The translations under genes were made by a program, and so were the position numbers. From NCBI GenBank assembly GCA_951799445.1, contig OX637293.1:24986001-25050000 (forward strand): a stretch of DNA of 64,000 nt, in the 5' to 3' direction. This document shows positions 50,672-63,421 of the stretch, in pieces (positions within the stretch are counted from its first letter, which is position 1; every line of letters begins with the position of its first letter). The stretch comes from Pseudisothecium myosuroides. Its lineage: Eukaryota; Streptophyta; Bryopsida; Hypnales; Lembophyllaceae. The notes under the pieces were generated by a model. That model had not been told where the DNA came from. It searched no databases and worked only from the letters and a program-made list of their open reading frames with translations.

Positions 50672-51059
50672 AATGAGCATTCTTCCTTGACGTGAGTACG
50701 CCGATTCATTGCAATTTGAAGTTGCTAGTTTATATAAAACGCATTTAGTCACAACACTGACATTGTTTTTTGCAGGCATTTCCCGCCTCTTCAATCAAGG
50801 TTTAGGAATTCTGTAACAAGTTCAGGAAGAATTTGAGTCGCTGATATAGACTAAACCCTAATATACCTAGACACCCGAATTGGGCTTCATTATGATTCAA
50901 CACTTTCGAGAAGAAACAAGGAGATGATTCTTTTCTACAGTTTCTACTTCATTTCTGAACCAGCACATTCTTATGGAGCGGATTCTACTGACATAAAACT
51001 CGGCTTCACCTCCATTCCATTGGCCATTGCCAATTCATGAATTCTCGGTTCTTGAGGCT

Positions 51060-51418
51060 AAGAGCATCACCACCCTTACCCTAGATTGCCCCCGGGCCGC
51101 TCAAATCCAAGGCCCGCGCTCTAAAATTGCCCCCACTCTTGCCCCGAAATCCAAAAGTTAAAGCCCGGCCCCGCTCAAATATGTCATCAACCCGCATTCC
51201 TCACGGGCCCACAATCCTTCTCTCCAAGCTTGGATTCTCCTTGTTTGACAATGTTTTTGTCTCCTTTTAGAAAAGTTGGAGCACTATAGCAATTTCCACC
51301 AATGAGAATGCAAAGTTATTGGAAATATGGAGAGCAAGGTGGGGCCCGGAAGGAGAATGGAGCCCACAACAAGCCATTTGGCGAGCCGATTTTTCAGAGC
51401 AAGAGTGGCGATGCTCTC
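51060..51418. mobile_element. MITE with AAGAGCATC(A/G)CCAC ends
   Basis: Left end AAGAGCATCACCACCCTTACC; right end AAGAGTGGCGATGCTCT, its near-complement. About 0.36 kb, with GC-rich outer parts (GCCCCCGGGCCGCTCAAATC), unlike the surroundings. Ends of the GAGCATC.CCA type are common in plant MITEs. I could not settle the target duplication or superfamily. Confidence 0.72.
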
Positions 51419-52478
51419 AGGGTTTAAAGTGAGGAAGTGCTCTGACTTTCCCCCCTGAATTGAAGTCGAGAGATTGCCAGCTTAATTTTTGCTACAATCT
51501 TCTACAGGTGAGGAGAGTTCTGAATTTCGATGAGATTCTTTGGTGGTTCCGACCCTCGGAAGTCGCCCTCAGTAAGTACAGTACAAAGGTGCGGTCATGC
51601 CAAGCATGCATGAAAGGAGGCGTCACTGCTAAAAGAATGCCAGAAATTGAACGATGGGACTGCGACCATGGGATTCCATGCGGGGCAGCGACGGAGAGCA
51701 AGGTCAGGACTCAAGACGGTGGTCGTCCTCTTTGCCAGTCTGGGGGCGGGAATCTTTCTGAGTGGGAGTCCTGGGCAGCTTACAAGTTACAATACAACGC
51801 CCAGGCCCTGCATGGAGTCAGTTACAGTTACCCATCGGAGAAGGAGCTACTCTCCAATTGAAAGAAAAAAGAAAAAGAAAAAGAGAGGAGAGAGGGCAAG
51901 TCGAACCTGCAGCATGGACTGTCGGACGAGGAGCTGCTGTGCGAAGCGTCGCTGATTACCGGGACCAGGTCATTTTTTAAATTGGCAGAACAGAAAATGT
52001 TGCAATTAGGTGTTTCTACCTTATGCTCCAGTAGCAAAAATGGTGACTTCTCGGTGACGCTACCCAGGCTCTAGCTGTAGCTGCCAACAGGATATGGCAT
52101 GGCTTGGGGATGGGATCAAATCAAATCTAATCGGGCTGGGGATGTTCCGGAGATAGAAAACCAACGAAGGGGCCGCCTCGGATACGAAAGCCGGATCGGC
52201 GTTTTAGGGTTTAGGATCGGCGTTTTAACTCACCTTGAATGGACAACCTTGAAGTATAAAATGACGTGAGCTTCAAAAAACTCCTCACCTCTCATCGGTT
52301 TCTTCTGAAAAATTGTCGTGGTTTTGAATCATGCAAACGTTCGTTTAAGGCCATTTTAAATTGCCCCCTCCTACTGCTCCCATTCAGACGTTGAAAGCAC
52401 CCACAGTTGGATTGTTGTCTCCTAAACTTCCATCTCTGGAAACAGCTAAAATTGAGGAAACGGAATTGAGTAAGCCCA
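51419..52478. other. Region without a confirmed gene
   Basis: A 133-codon open frame (51460-51861) resembles no known protein and no splice partner was found. The stretch GGCGTTTTAGGGTTTAGGAT near 52199 is telomere-box-like, as in many plant promoters. It could be the decayed 5' part of the glycosyltransferase relic. Confidence 0.4.
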
Positions 52479-53130
52479 GTGGCAGGATCCAGAATGAAAG
52501 TCCTGGACATACAGTCTGCCCAGTGGCGAGAAACCAGCATCTGCGACGCGGAGCGCCAGCTGCTAGCCAACGCACTGCAGGACCGAGCGAACGAGCGCTT
52601 CATTCCACTGTCGGAGAGCTGCATTCCGCTCTACAACTTCAGCTACCTCTACAGCGCCTTCGTCAGCATCCCGTACAGCTACGTGCAAGCGTTCGACGAC
52701 TCCTCCGTGTACGGGCGACGCCGCTACCCGCCGCGCCTGCAGCCGGAGGTCTGCCTGGGCAGTAGATAGCCTGCGTAAGGGTTCGCACTGGTTCAAGGTC
52801 ACGCGTGAGCTGTGGAGATCGTGGCCGACACCAAGTATTACCACAGGTTCAGCCGCTTCTGCAGGCCACACTGCGACCTGGAAGGACATTACATTTCAGA
52901 CCATGCTGTCCATCGAGCACGGCGCCCTGCTCATGAACCGGACCATCACGCCCACGGACTCGGTGGCCGGCGGAGCGCATCCGACTTCGTTCCAGAGAAA
53001 CAGCATCAATCCCGAGTTTCTGACGCACATCCACGGCTATTACTTCTTCTCCCGCAAGTCCGCGCCGTCTGCGCTGGAGTTCTTGCTGAAGCTGGCACCG
53101 CAGGTTACGTTCATCCCCACCGGACGCTAG
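52479..53130 (+). pseudogene. Broken glycosyltransferase family 14 (Core-2/I-branching, DUF266) fragment
   Basis: The first part reads CDAERQLLANALQDRANERF then LSESCIPLYNFSYLY, a hallmark of plant DUF266/GT14 enzymes. The match continues as RKGSHWFKVTREL near 52774, EIVADTKYYHRFSRFCRPHC from 52815, and LSIEHGALLMNRTITP to SAPSALEFLLKLA ending in TAG at 53130. These pieces lie in alternating frames (0, +1, 0, +1), so at least three frame shifts plus stop codons near 52766 break it. The N-terminal membrane anchor and the first half of the catalytic domain are missing. Membrane-bound Golgi sugar transfer is the family role. This copy cannot make it. Confidence 0.85.
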
Positions 53131-53519
53131 CGAAAATTATTCAGTCCATTAGTCAGAGCTACAGAGCTCTTATTATTTGTAAGTTGATAGTTCCGGCCTA
53201 TTGATAAAACATGATTAATCTTTGCTCACTCATCTGAACAAACTCCTGGAAATTTAAGGTTGTTTACCAACCACTCGGGGAATTGGATTCGCAGAAGGGA
53301 GCAAAGTTAATTTTACCTTTTACCTTCAATCTGTGCACACCGTTTACATAGTCATCGTTTAGTCCTGTCGATCAGCAGTCGGGAGAGATTTCGTTAGTTT
53401 AGGTCACATACATTAGGAAGCTTTGATCGATCAAGGACAATGCTCTTTTGCAAGCAGAAAGGTATATTGGTACTCTGTCAGTAATTAATCGGAAATGCAA
53501 TTGGCGCAAGTATACACAT
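53131..53519. other. Short intergenic gap
   Basis: Nothing recognised. Confidence 0.5.
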
Positions 53520-54830
53520 TTAAGGAATTAAAGCAGCGATTCTACTAGGTGATACAGCAGAAGACGGAACACCAAATATTACCCGGGCCTTCATCTCGGA
53601 AGGCAATTGGTGTGCGTTGAATCCCAGTGGAGCTTCATTATTTGCTACCTGTTGGCCTGCCGGTCTGATACCAACCCGCACCAAATCCAGAACGTCAGGA
53701 GAATTTTCGGTCAGTGCTGTCGCAGAGTCAGGACGGTGTCGGGACATCGGTTGAGCTAGTCGAGCCCACGGCGACTCCAGCTCCACAACTTGTTGCCAGA
53801 GAAGAGGAGAGTAGACAGCTCTCATCATCCAAGATTTGATGCACTGTCCAAACAAACCAAATCAACGCCACAAGTGATCAGATCAGTTCGTTCAATCTCT
53901 AATTAACGTTCAGATGCAGCCAGCTGCGTTTTAGATAGTGCTAACTGGCTATTGAATCAGCTGACATTAAAAAGACTCACAACATGGAGAAGATCGATGT
54001 TTCAACCAACCCCGGCAGGTGGAAACACCATCCCAATGCTGTGCTTTAATGTTGTTACTTTCTTCCACCTATCAAAAGAAAAATCTGCAGATTCGGTCTC
54101 TAAGTGGTCCATTTGAACAGTTCCGTCACGACAGATTCAAGTATCTCTTGTCACACGGTACATTTATCATGATCATGCAATTTAGCCCCAGTAAATTCTC
54201 CTGCCAAAGAATAATTGTGCAATAGGGTATTTCTTCTAAATGTATTAACGGTCTAAGTTGATTCAACCAACTGGCTGGGGTTGAAACGACATTCCAAATG
54301 AATGCCGTCTGATTTTTCGATGTAGTTTCAACAACTGAAGGGGATTGCGTTATTGTTATCCAGTACTCAGGATCCGGTTTCCCAATTGCCATTACGGAGG
54401 TCATATTTAAGACCGCAACATACAATCATGTTTTTCATTGATTCTATTGATATAAAATTTTACCCCATCCAGGTGAAATATATTTCACAATCTGATCAAT
54501 TCAAGCCCTTGGTCATTTTAAAGTCATTGATGAATCTTTAGTCATTTAACTAGGGTCAACCGGACTGACTGAGCTCGCTCGAACGAAATCAAAATGAAAG
54601 GGAGTAAGGGACTGCAACGAATTTACTCGACTTACTCGCACGGCGCAGGAAGGAAAGTCGTGTGCTAAGAGGATGGCAAGCCCAGAAACAGCCTCGGCAT
54701 CGGCATCCACCGAGAGTTGTGTCAAACTCCGCTTCATCACCTCCCACAGCTCTCTCGGGTTGTGGAACGTTCCCGCATGCTCACTGATGTCGTTGTTCAC
54801 ACATGCTAGGGAGCTCAATATTCCTGCCAT
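53520..54830 (-). other. Possible unrecognised spliced gene fragment
   Basis: Two - strand open stretches could be joined: one ending ...HDFPSCAVR at a consensus GTAAGT donor near 54648, and one beginning CIKSWMMRAVYSPLLWQQVV after a CAG acceptor near 53849. The junction is in phase, and both stretches are less AT-rich than the surroundings. I do not recognise the product. It may be a relic or part of a gene whose other exons were not found. Confidence 0.3.
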
Positions 54831-55685
54831 TGACCAACTCAGAAGATAAGAAACCCCACTGGAGAATATTTGAGGCCTATTGATACCACAACAGTACTAT
54901 GCTATAAATCATTGCCATATCAGGAAAGCTCCTTATTCTTCACATACCTGACTTTTGGTTCCTGGGAATGAAAGCGGTTCAAGTGCTGATAACCGAAGCA
55001 GCTAGCAGGTCCTTAATTGGCTTCAACCGAATCGTCTTCCTCTCCTGCTTATCTATAATATTCTAGGCTACTTCACGCTGAGCACAAGATGGGGTCGCTC
55101 TCATGGGCTTCAGGTACAGAAAAGACCAAGAGATGGGAATACCATGATCGGAAAGCCAGTGAGAACAAAATGATATGTTTCCCGTACTGCTCCATGAATA
55201 TCAATACGCAAACGATTCTAATTTGAGGCTCACAACAGACATTGCAGCATGAACAAAATGGACACAGGGTCGATGAGTAAAGCTGAACATAGAACCTGCA
55301 TCATAGAGACGATTAGTAACAACATTCAAGAGTTCAACGGGGAGAGACCAAGAATTGGAACCCCTCGCAAACAAACAGGAATAAGGGGTACGTAAATTTG
55401 ATTAGCAGGAAGGGAAGAAAAAGACCGTCGCTGTACAAGTGAGACAGACCACTTGGTTGATTCCTGTCGAAGGATCATTCACAACTTCTATACCAAAACT
55501 ATCCTCCTTGAATCCCAGCCTGAAGATCAGAATGCCCCATTTTAAGGCACCTACGAAAAACTGGACTCACTGGATAGCTGAAAAAAAGAGAAAAAAACAG
55601 ACTGCTCCGACTCCGGTCGCCCGGCCTTGTAGCGATACGGAGCTGGTAGGAAGCTTCGGAAAACCACGTACATTCATTACAGACA
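54831..55685. other. Downstream flank of the phytochrome gene
   Basis: Probably contains the 3' untranslated region of the - strand phytochrome gene. No separate gene recognised. Confidence 0.45.
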
Positions 55686-58600
55686 CTACATCTGACTGCC
55701 AGCATCGTCTCGCTGAGCCATGGGAAGCTCCACGCAAACAACGAAATAACACTGCATGTTTTCCCGGAAGTACTGAACATCTCCATTCATCAGCCTGACC
55801 AGCTTCCGGCACATGTTCAAACCCAGCCCCTCCTGAGTCATGCCTTTGCCTCGGTCGTACATCTCCAGCACTAGCTCGTCAGGAAGCCCAGCTCCGGGAT
55901 GAGTTACTCTGCACACACACACACACCAAAAAACGATTAAAAAGATGAACACGTGCACATCAATACCACAAAAAGATCAAGTGAAATACTTTTCAAGGCG
56001 TTGCCGATGGCATCCACTGATTAGTGTACCACCGAACCAGTCAGACAATTTGGACAACACGAGACAGAAAGCGTTCAAGGAGTCACACAGACAGAAGGAG
56101 AATGTAATAGCCCACCTAAACTCCAAGTTCATGACATGCAAATTCCCACCGACTCGTTTCCTCGTGGGGACCACCTTGATTTTGACCCAGCCTTCGGAAG
56201 AAGGCGTGAAACGCACGGCGTTCAATAGGAAATCAGACAGCACTTGCTGAAGTCGGATCTGGTCTCCGAACAAACGCATGGTGCTGATTTCCCGAGGCGT
56301 TTCTCGAATGATTTGAAGCCCCTTCTGACGGGACGTGGACATCCCCTGACTAATAACAGCGTCCATCACTGTGCCCATCTCAAACTCCGCAGCCTCTAAC
56401 TCGAGGTACCTGCATGTACGCATTGAAGAAGAACAAGTTTGAATAAATCTTGGCCCAAAATTCAAAATATGACTGCAGAAATATCAATGTAAATGTATCA
56501 AGACTTCATGTGGAACGGGCCCTAAGCATCTTACGCACTTCAAGGAGTGATTGAAACAGCTGGAACTTAATAGAAGAGACATGACAGTAAATGATTTGAA
56601 AAATGGAATGAACCAAGGAGGGAAATGCCATGGGGGCTTGAGATTTGCAAATATGAATGAACGAATTATTACCCATCTTCGATACTCTCCAGGTCCATGT
56701 CGTTCAAAACTTTGTGCAACTGCTGTTCACAAACGGCACTTGTGACCAGAAACTGCTTCTGATCCTCAGAGAGATCAGTATCTTCCAACAGTTGCCGGGT
56801 GAACGTTATGCCACACAGAGGATTCTTTATCTCCTGGCGAATGTATGCAAGCTCCTTAAGCTTGGCGATTGCGACCTTCTCTGTAGCTCGTTGTACTTTG
56901 AGGGCCTGGAGTCCGTCCGAGAGGATAGGGCAAGTTAGAGTGTGAATTATTATGCAGTAGCCGTAACTACAGTGTTGTCCAGGACGGTGAGGACTCAGAC
57001 TCAAACCAGCTGCCTCAGATGCGGCAATACACGGGTGTAGATCGCCTGACGCGAATCAAGCATAAATTTCTGATAAACAGAATTTTTCATCCGGTTCATC
57101 ATAAGAACAATTATACGAATCATCCACGTGCCAGGGAAGTTTCCTTTGTTTTTATTACCTGTTGTAGCTCCGAACTTGCAATTTGTAAGAAACAGAAGAC
57201 GCCAGTTATGACTCCATAGGCATTAGTGCGCTTGTTAGTCGAGAGCAGAGCTTCAACATACTTTCCATCTCGATCGCAAAAGGAGAAGGAAAACTTGTCT
57301 GTGTTCTGGCCGTCCATGGCCGTGTTCAACGCGATCATAAACTTCGTCATGGCATCTTGACTTTGCATCCGGCAACACATCATTTGCATGCCAAATATCT
57401 CCCCAACCAAGAGTTTTCCAACCACCTAAACAGAAACAGGAGAATTCAAGTCAGCTCCAGCCACAGATAGCTGTCGAATGAAGTCCGTCGTCATTGAACT
57501 CAACCCCATCTTTCTTACTTCAATGAAGAGATCCAGGATTAGACCTAAACGCTAAACGTAAGAGAAGCTGCATAAACATAATCATCATTGATATAACTGA
57601 CGAACGTAACAAATTGAAAAAGGAAGATTTTCCAGTTCCTCGAAGATGCATTCAAAAATGCCGCCAATAAGGGACAGAATCAGGACTTAAATTACCTCTT
57701 CTCTTTTCCAACCGGTCAAACCCTCCATTGCTGGATTCCATTCGAAGCAGTACCCAAATTCGTCACCGCCAAAAATAGGAGGTATGAGAGGGTGGGGGTT
57801 CTGAACGATGGTCTTGTAATCAGCCTGGATACGAGTGAACTTGTCCATGAACATTTTCTGTCCAGTCACATCTTGACCTACAAAGCAAACACCCACCACA
57901 CTGTCCGACACGTCTCGACTTGAGCAGGCGTTGACGATCAAAATTACGGCTCCTTTCTCCGTCTGCGTGCCAAAGGTCTTCAGCTTGATTTCCACGTTCC
58001 GCTCTTCCTCGCCTGCATGCACAAATAAATAGCAGGAATGAAAAATCAAGACTTCAATCAAAGGATATGTACTGAGGCCTTCACTCTTTCGAATCAAATT
58101 AATAGAACTGCTGCAAAAGTACTAGAATATGACAAGGTCAGAAACAGCTTTGAGTCTGTCTCGAGAGAAAAGGCATGAAATTTCACAATCAGGACACGCT
58201 CCGCATATCAGAAAACCTTAAATAACCACAGCGCAAAAGTTGGCAAGACAATTCAAGACGCAGAGGTTCTAGCAGGACCACAGACTTGGCAAGTTCTACA
58301 TGATTATACTATCCAGGAATGAGAAATTTTCATGTGCTTGGGCAGAGAACCAGACTGGAAAGACAACTAATTACCTTGTGATGCCAAATAAAGTAGTTTC
58401 TCAACGACCTCCACCGACTCGTCCAAAACGAGATCTTTCACCAATGAACGACCCATAGCCTCACTGACTGGAAGCCCTGTGACCTGCGCTATTTTGGCAT
58501 TCCAGCCATTGACCATCCCATTTGAATCAACTGCCAAGATCGGGGCAGTCGCAGTTTCTATCAAGCGTACCATTTCGTTCGCCACGACGCTGAGCTCGTC

Positions 58601-60409
58601 CATGCCATGAAGCTTCAGATCATTCAAACGAGCATGGACCATGGTCTTCGTATCACTGTCGTCGATATCCTGGAAGGAGCCACGAAGAATGAGCTGAAGA
58701 GAATGAATAGCATCCATTTCCACATCTTCCCAGGGTAGACTCCGTCGTTTCACGACCTCCAAAAAGGCTTTGAAAGAGCTTCTGGGATGCATTCTTCGAC
58801 CATCATCCTTTTCATCTGGATCGTGTTTGGCACCACCCCACTTGACCTCTTTTGCAGTGTGGGACCTAAACCAGAAAAGAAAGTCTCTTGCGGTAATTTT
58901 TGCAGCTGCCATACCACACACAGAATCGCCAAGCAGGTGCGCGGCCGGGTAGTTGGCGTCCGCCAAACTGTCCGTACTGAGACCTGTTGAGTCCTTGTGA
59001 TACTCTAGTAACCATTCTGCAATGTCTTTGATCTGACTCTCGGTCGGGGTCGTGCCAAGAAGCCAGAATCGCTTCCCATAATAAAGTGCAGCTCCGTCAC
59101 ACCTCACAAGATCCATGATATTGGGAGTTTGAGATACGATCCCAATGGGGGCATCTCGAAGGAGCATGTCGCAGAGAAGCGTCTGGGTTCTGAGAATATG
59201 CTTCTCCCTTAGCTGAGAAGCCAACTCAACCTCCATGTTGAGCTGCAGGCCAAACACCTGCATCAAAAACTCGCACGCAGACCGAAGAGGAAATGGAACA
59301 GTGCGTGGAGATGTGTGATGGCACACTACAAGACCCCAGAGCTTTCTACCTCTCTGAATTGCCCCCAAGGAATCTTCCTCGTTATCGTTGATGATCACGG
59401 CCATGACTAGCGACGCAATGGACCCCATGTTAATCATGTATTGGGCATGGCATCCATGTGGGGCGCGTAAAGTCGAACCTGCCAAGCTGATTGGCTGCCT
59501 CAAATTCGGATCTTGGACGATTCTCACTGGAGGAGCACCACAATCACCAATCACCCGCACTCGATTCTTCATGAACAGAAAACGGGACGCCTGAGGAATG
59601 TCTGTGGCCGGGTAATGGAGGCCTAAATAGGGATCAAGATCATTGCGACGCATTTCCGCCACCACCTCGCCATGCTCATCCTCATGAAATTTATAAGCCA
59701 TTACCCTGTCATACCCAGTGAGTTTCCGAACCTCCTCAACCACGGTGTCACAGAGCACTCCTATGTCTCCTCCAGGTAATGCTTGAAGCCGTGAGATTGC
59801 CTTAGCCGCAAGCTTATGAGATTGTAGTGCGCCGGCAGCTGAAACCATAACATCGTTCATTTTCACCGCCTCAAAGTCAATCACTATCCCTACGTCAATG
59901 CGATGGGCAATGGCATATAATGGCTTCCCAGAGCTTCTACAGTGAACAGTGATTGGGTTGAGAAGACTTATATCATTTGTTGCAGCTGCCTTCTCAAAAG
60001 CGGAAGCGCTTGAAGGCGTAAAGAGAGTTCTTACATCCGTCCCGATACATAGAACGTCCAATTCCCCCATATTTGGCACGGCCTGAGGCATCAGGTCTAG
60101 TATCTCGGGCGCATTTTCACTGTACGCTATAACACGGAATCCTGCATCTTCAACCGTTACCATACACCCAAAAGATTGGGTGAGGCCTCCCCTCTGCATA
60201 CGCTGGAGGTAGGCTGTCACAGCCCCTGCAGGAACAGACTCTCCTGTTGATTTACTGACAGATCTTGAATAATCGAAAGAGTCTCCAGAGTTTCCAGACT
60301 TATCATACACAGCTTCAAGAGCTGCATCTGCAGTAGTTTGGGCGACCCTCACGCTATGCTTCGACTTTGCTGTGCTTGTTGACGAGTACGATTTCTTGGG
60401 AGGCGACAT
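55686..60409 (-). CDS. PHY: Phytochrome, red/far-red photoreceptor
   Basis: Six exons on the - strand (60409-58375, 58012-57696, 57425-57159, 56905-56673, 56409-56116, 55908-55686) join in phase into 1122 residues, the usual phytochrome length. Order: N-terminal Ser-rich extension, PAS, GAF with PATDIP at 267-272 and the bilin-binding Cys320 in APHGCH, PHY domain with PRSSF tongue motif at 542-546, two regulatory PAS domains (about 612-870), and a histidine-kinase-related domain (about 880-1115). RQEIKNPL at 896-903 replaces the phospho-acceptor His, as in other canonical plant phytochromes. The large first exon of 2035 nt is the conserved phytochrome layout; five introns is more than the usual three in seed plants. 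Light-driven Pr/Pfr switching and nuclear signalling are family knowledge. The protein resembles phytochromes of bryophytes and lycophytes. Confidence 0.96.
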
Positions 60410-62700
60410 CTTGCTAAACTACTAATATCCCTCAGGTTGTGAAGGAAGCCCCAAGTATCAGAAATATTCTTTGGGGACCGTAATCTTCTCCCCCTTCCAC
60501 TAGTAGATCCCAGAACTCTTCGTGGACCTACTAGTGGAAGAGACTTCTTTCATGGAGGATAAACCCAAACTTCCCAAGGTGCTACGGAAAAATATTCACA
60601 GCACTTACAATCACCTTGCTTTGGATCCAAGATGACTTCATAGTTGTTGTATAGGTGCCCTGCACCCCAATTACAAACTCGGGGTCTAGGTGAAAAGGAC
60701 TTGTAGATGAGTGTCTTCAATTATTGAACGTCGAAACTTCTGAGGTGTTCGGAATGTCATAACTGCAATTTCAACACAGTAAGCAATAAGATTCAGTGGA
60801 AGAACAACTATAATCAAATCAGTAAAGATATGCCAAGAATGAACTCACACCTTAGGAACCCTCACAAGAATTTCCGGGAAATTTTCCAGAAAGTATCCAA
60901 CAACCCAGACAGAAGTGGAGATGCAGGCAAAGGACAGGGACTGAATCACAAAGGAACCATACACGAGCATAGCAACTATTTAAAAAAATAAAAAAAAGAT
61001 ACATCTAATGGTGTGGTTATCATAGGCTAAGAAAAACATGAAATTCACATAAAAACACCGAGGGAGTTCAGTTACAAAGACAATTGCAATGCAATAGCCC
61101 AGCCATTGCCTCGTCAAGGCTACTGAACATACATAAGCCACCCTCATGCTAATTAATTACTGCAACTTCGATTCAATCTGTCTCCGAACTGAAAATTTCT
61201 AACCGCACTCCATCTGGTGCAACGCAAATTTGAAAAAAATTGATTTGCCGTGTCTAAATGTAAGATCAAAAGACTAAATTAGACGAACTACAGTCCCCAT
61301 TGTTGAACATAAAGGGATTCAAATTTCTATTTCATTCCAGGAAGTAAAATCGCACTCACAAGAATCCAGCGTAAACTTAAACCTTTAAACCTAGACTGAT
61401 CCATTTAAGATGACATACATAGTAATGAGTTAGACGCAAAGAATTGCAAGCGCCCTACTAAATGAGGGTCCAAGTTCCCCAACTGCGTTGAACTCCATAA
61501 TGCTGAGGAAACGCAGAAGAAAAGCTAAAACCAGACCTAATCGATTAAGAGGCCAACTTCGCGGCACAAGTCACTTGGATCACGATGCAAAATCGAAAAT
61601 CTCTCATGCGAAAGGCAGAGCATCGAAATCTTCAGTCGAATAAACATTCGAATGTTGAATTGATGCAATAAAGTAGCGTGGCCCTACAAACCCGAGATTA
61701 TTTGCTCCTCACTAATCCGCCTGTCCTGATCAAAATCAGGATTAACCTAAAACTACAGGCCGAAGAGACTCTGAAGAACACAAGGTCGCTCTAGATTAGT
61801 TCTAAGAACAAATCACAATTGAATCACCTACTCAAAAAACTAGCAGATAGGAACGTGAAATAAAAACTGAGAAATTTGACTCACCATGGAGGGCTTTCAA
61901 AAGTCCGAACTGTAGAACTTTGAAAGGCTTGATACGAGTGTGACTTACTTATACTCTTCTACCCCGTCAATCGGCAATAGAAAAGCGACTACGCAGCCTT
62001 CATCGCTAGTTCATGAACGTGACCATTGCCCACTGACTGGACTACTCAACAACACAGTTGGACGGCATTCACTACAACCAATAGTACTCACATACTCGAA
62101 CACAATTCTCCGGCTTAGTGGTACCAGCAACCAAACAACAAACAAGCAAGTTCCAATTGCGAAATTGGACCTCAAATTGCTCTTCAACTCAAACCAGAAG
62201 AGCTCAGGACGAGGTCAGAACTCCTCACCACTGAGCAACTAATCACCACCCCGCGCAGGATCCAATTTCCAGCCGATCGCAACGCCAGCCACAGCACGGT
62301 GGCACGACAAAAAAAAAACCCTCATTGAACCAACCCTTCTTCGTCCTTCCCCTTCCGTGCCGTCAGCTTCCAACCTGCAAACAAAACAAATGCCCTCTGT
62401 CCTACCGACAACACAACAAAGAACTCACTCGCAACCTCGAATATCAACTAGAAACCACCAAAACGTTTCGGAGCTCCCCCGCATTCGCAAATCCCCTGTT
62501 CAACACCAAAATGGGCGATTCCAAACCCTGCAATCAGCGCCAAACGCCAGGAAACTCCACAGAGCGCACACGGACGCAAGCAGCCACGAGAAAAAGCGAG
62601 TGAGGATCGGTAGAGCCGGAAATTTGCTCACAAATGCTGATCTCGGCAGGCCAGAAATCAGGGCAAGTGGAAAGAGATGCGTCTCTGACGCCGAGGCAGA
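60410..62700 (-). promoter_or_regulatory. Probable leader and promoter region of the phytochrome gene
   Basis: No coding gene. On the - strand possible leader splice sites are visible: a donor CATGGTGAGTC near 61886, a donor TAAGGTGTGAGTT near 60853, and an acceptor TTGCAG near 60764. Plant phytochrome genes often have introns in the leader. The exact transcript start cannot be given. Confidence 0.4.
60494..60540 (-). repeat. Perfect 13-bp hairpin in the phytochrome leader
   Basis: CTTCCACTAGTAG and CTACTAGTGGAAG are exact inverted copies separated by 21 nt. After one mismatch the stem extends by three more pairs (TCC/GGA). It lies 85-131 nt upstream of the phytochrome start codon, so it would be in the messenger if that part is retained after splicing. 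Confidence 0.88.
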
Positions 62701-62739
62701 GGGGAAGCCGGCTTGACAAGGCACGGGGAGTGTGATCTA

Positions 62740-62785
62740 CTAGACTAGTCTAGTCACTTACTAGTCTTTTAGTCACTTACTAGTC
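62740..62785. repeat. 14-bp palindrome and 16-bp direct repeat near the phytochrome promoter
   Basis: CTAGACTAGTCTAG (62740-62753) is a perfect palindrome. TAGTCACTTACTAGTC occurs at 62751-62766 and again at 62770-62785. Nothing shows what binds there. Confidence 0.8.
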
Positions 62786-63421
62786 AGGGCAGGCCGGGCT
62801 ACACGGACGAAGAAGTTATTGTTCGGGAAGTGACTGGACCCGCGCCCGTCCCGTTCCCCCGGCAGGGCTGATCGGGCCGGACCGGACCGGGATGGGCCGG
62901 GTTGCCGCTCGGCGACCACTTTTCCTTTTCTTTTTCTTTCATTTCTTTCTTTCTCACTTTTTCTTCTATTCTTTTCGGGGGTTTGAGTGAGATGAGTTGA
63001 AATTTATTTCTTTTCAAAAATAATCAATTAATTCATCAATGGAAGAAGTCTCTAAACATATAGTCAGTGTCTTTTATAATTAAAATTCTAACTAAAATAA
63101 TTATTTTATGTACGATATTGTAACCAATTTGAATTTCTTTTTGGATTGCAAAAATTAACCATCCAATATTGATCTATATTTTGAACTCTTTGATGTCATC
63201 TAATGCTCATTATGCATGTAAATGATATGAAATTGAATAATATTGCATATAAAAGTGATGTTAAACAAGAATAAAGAATGTGGTCTAGAATTGTTTTTAC
63301 AGATCTTGGATTCCTAATTAGCACATTTAATATAGATAACTTTTTATAACATGACACTTTAGTGAGGTGAGTGTAAAGTGAGTATTGAATTGGGTACTTT
63401 TGTTCTTCAAGGTTTAGCAAT
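62786..63421. other. Intergenic DNA, GC-rich then AT-rich
   Basis: A short GC-rich stretch (GGGCCGGACCGGACCGGG near 62873) and a CT-rich run (62924-62965) precede AT-rich DNA. No gene recognised. Confidence 0.45.

Noticed and set aside
51460..51861. 133-codon open frame as a possible gene
   Set aside because: No recognisable domain, no splice partner, and low-complexity text at its end (AAAGAAAAAGAAAAAGAG).
61940..62716. Overlapping open frames of about 100-119 codons upstream of the phytochrome gene
   Set aside because: No protein similarity. The region behaves like a phytochrome leader/promoter with splice signals on the other strand.
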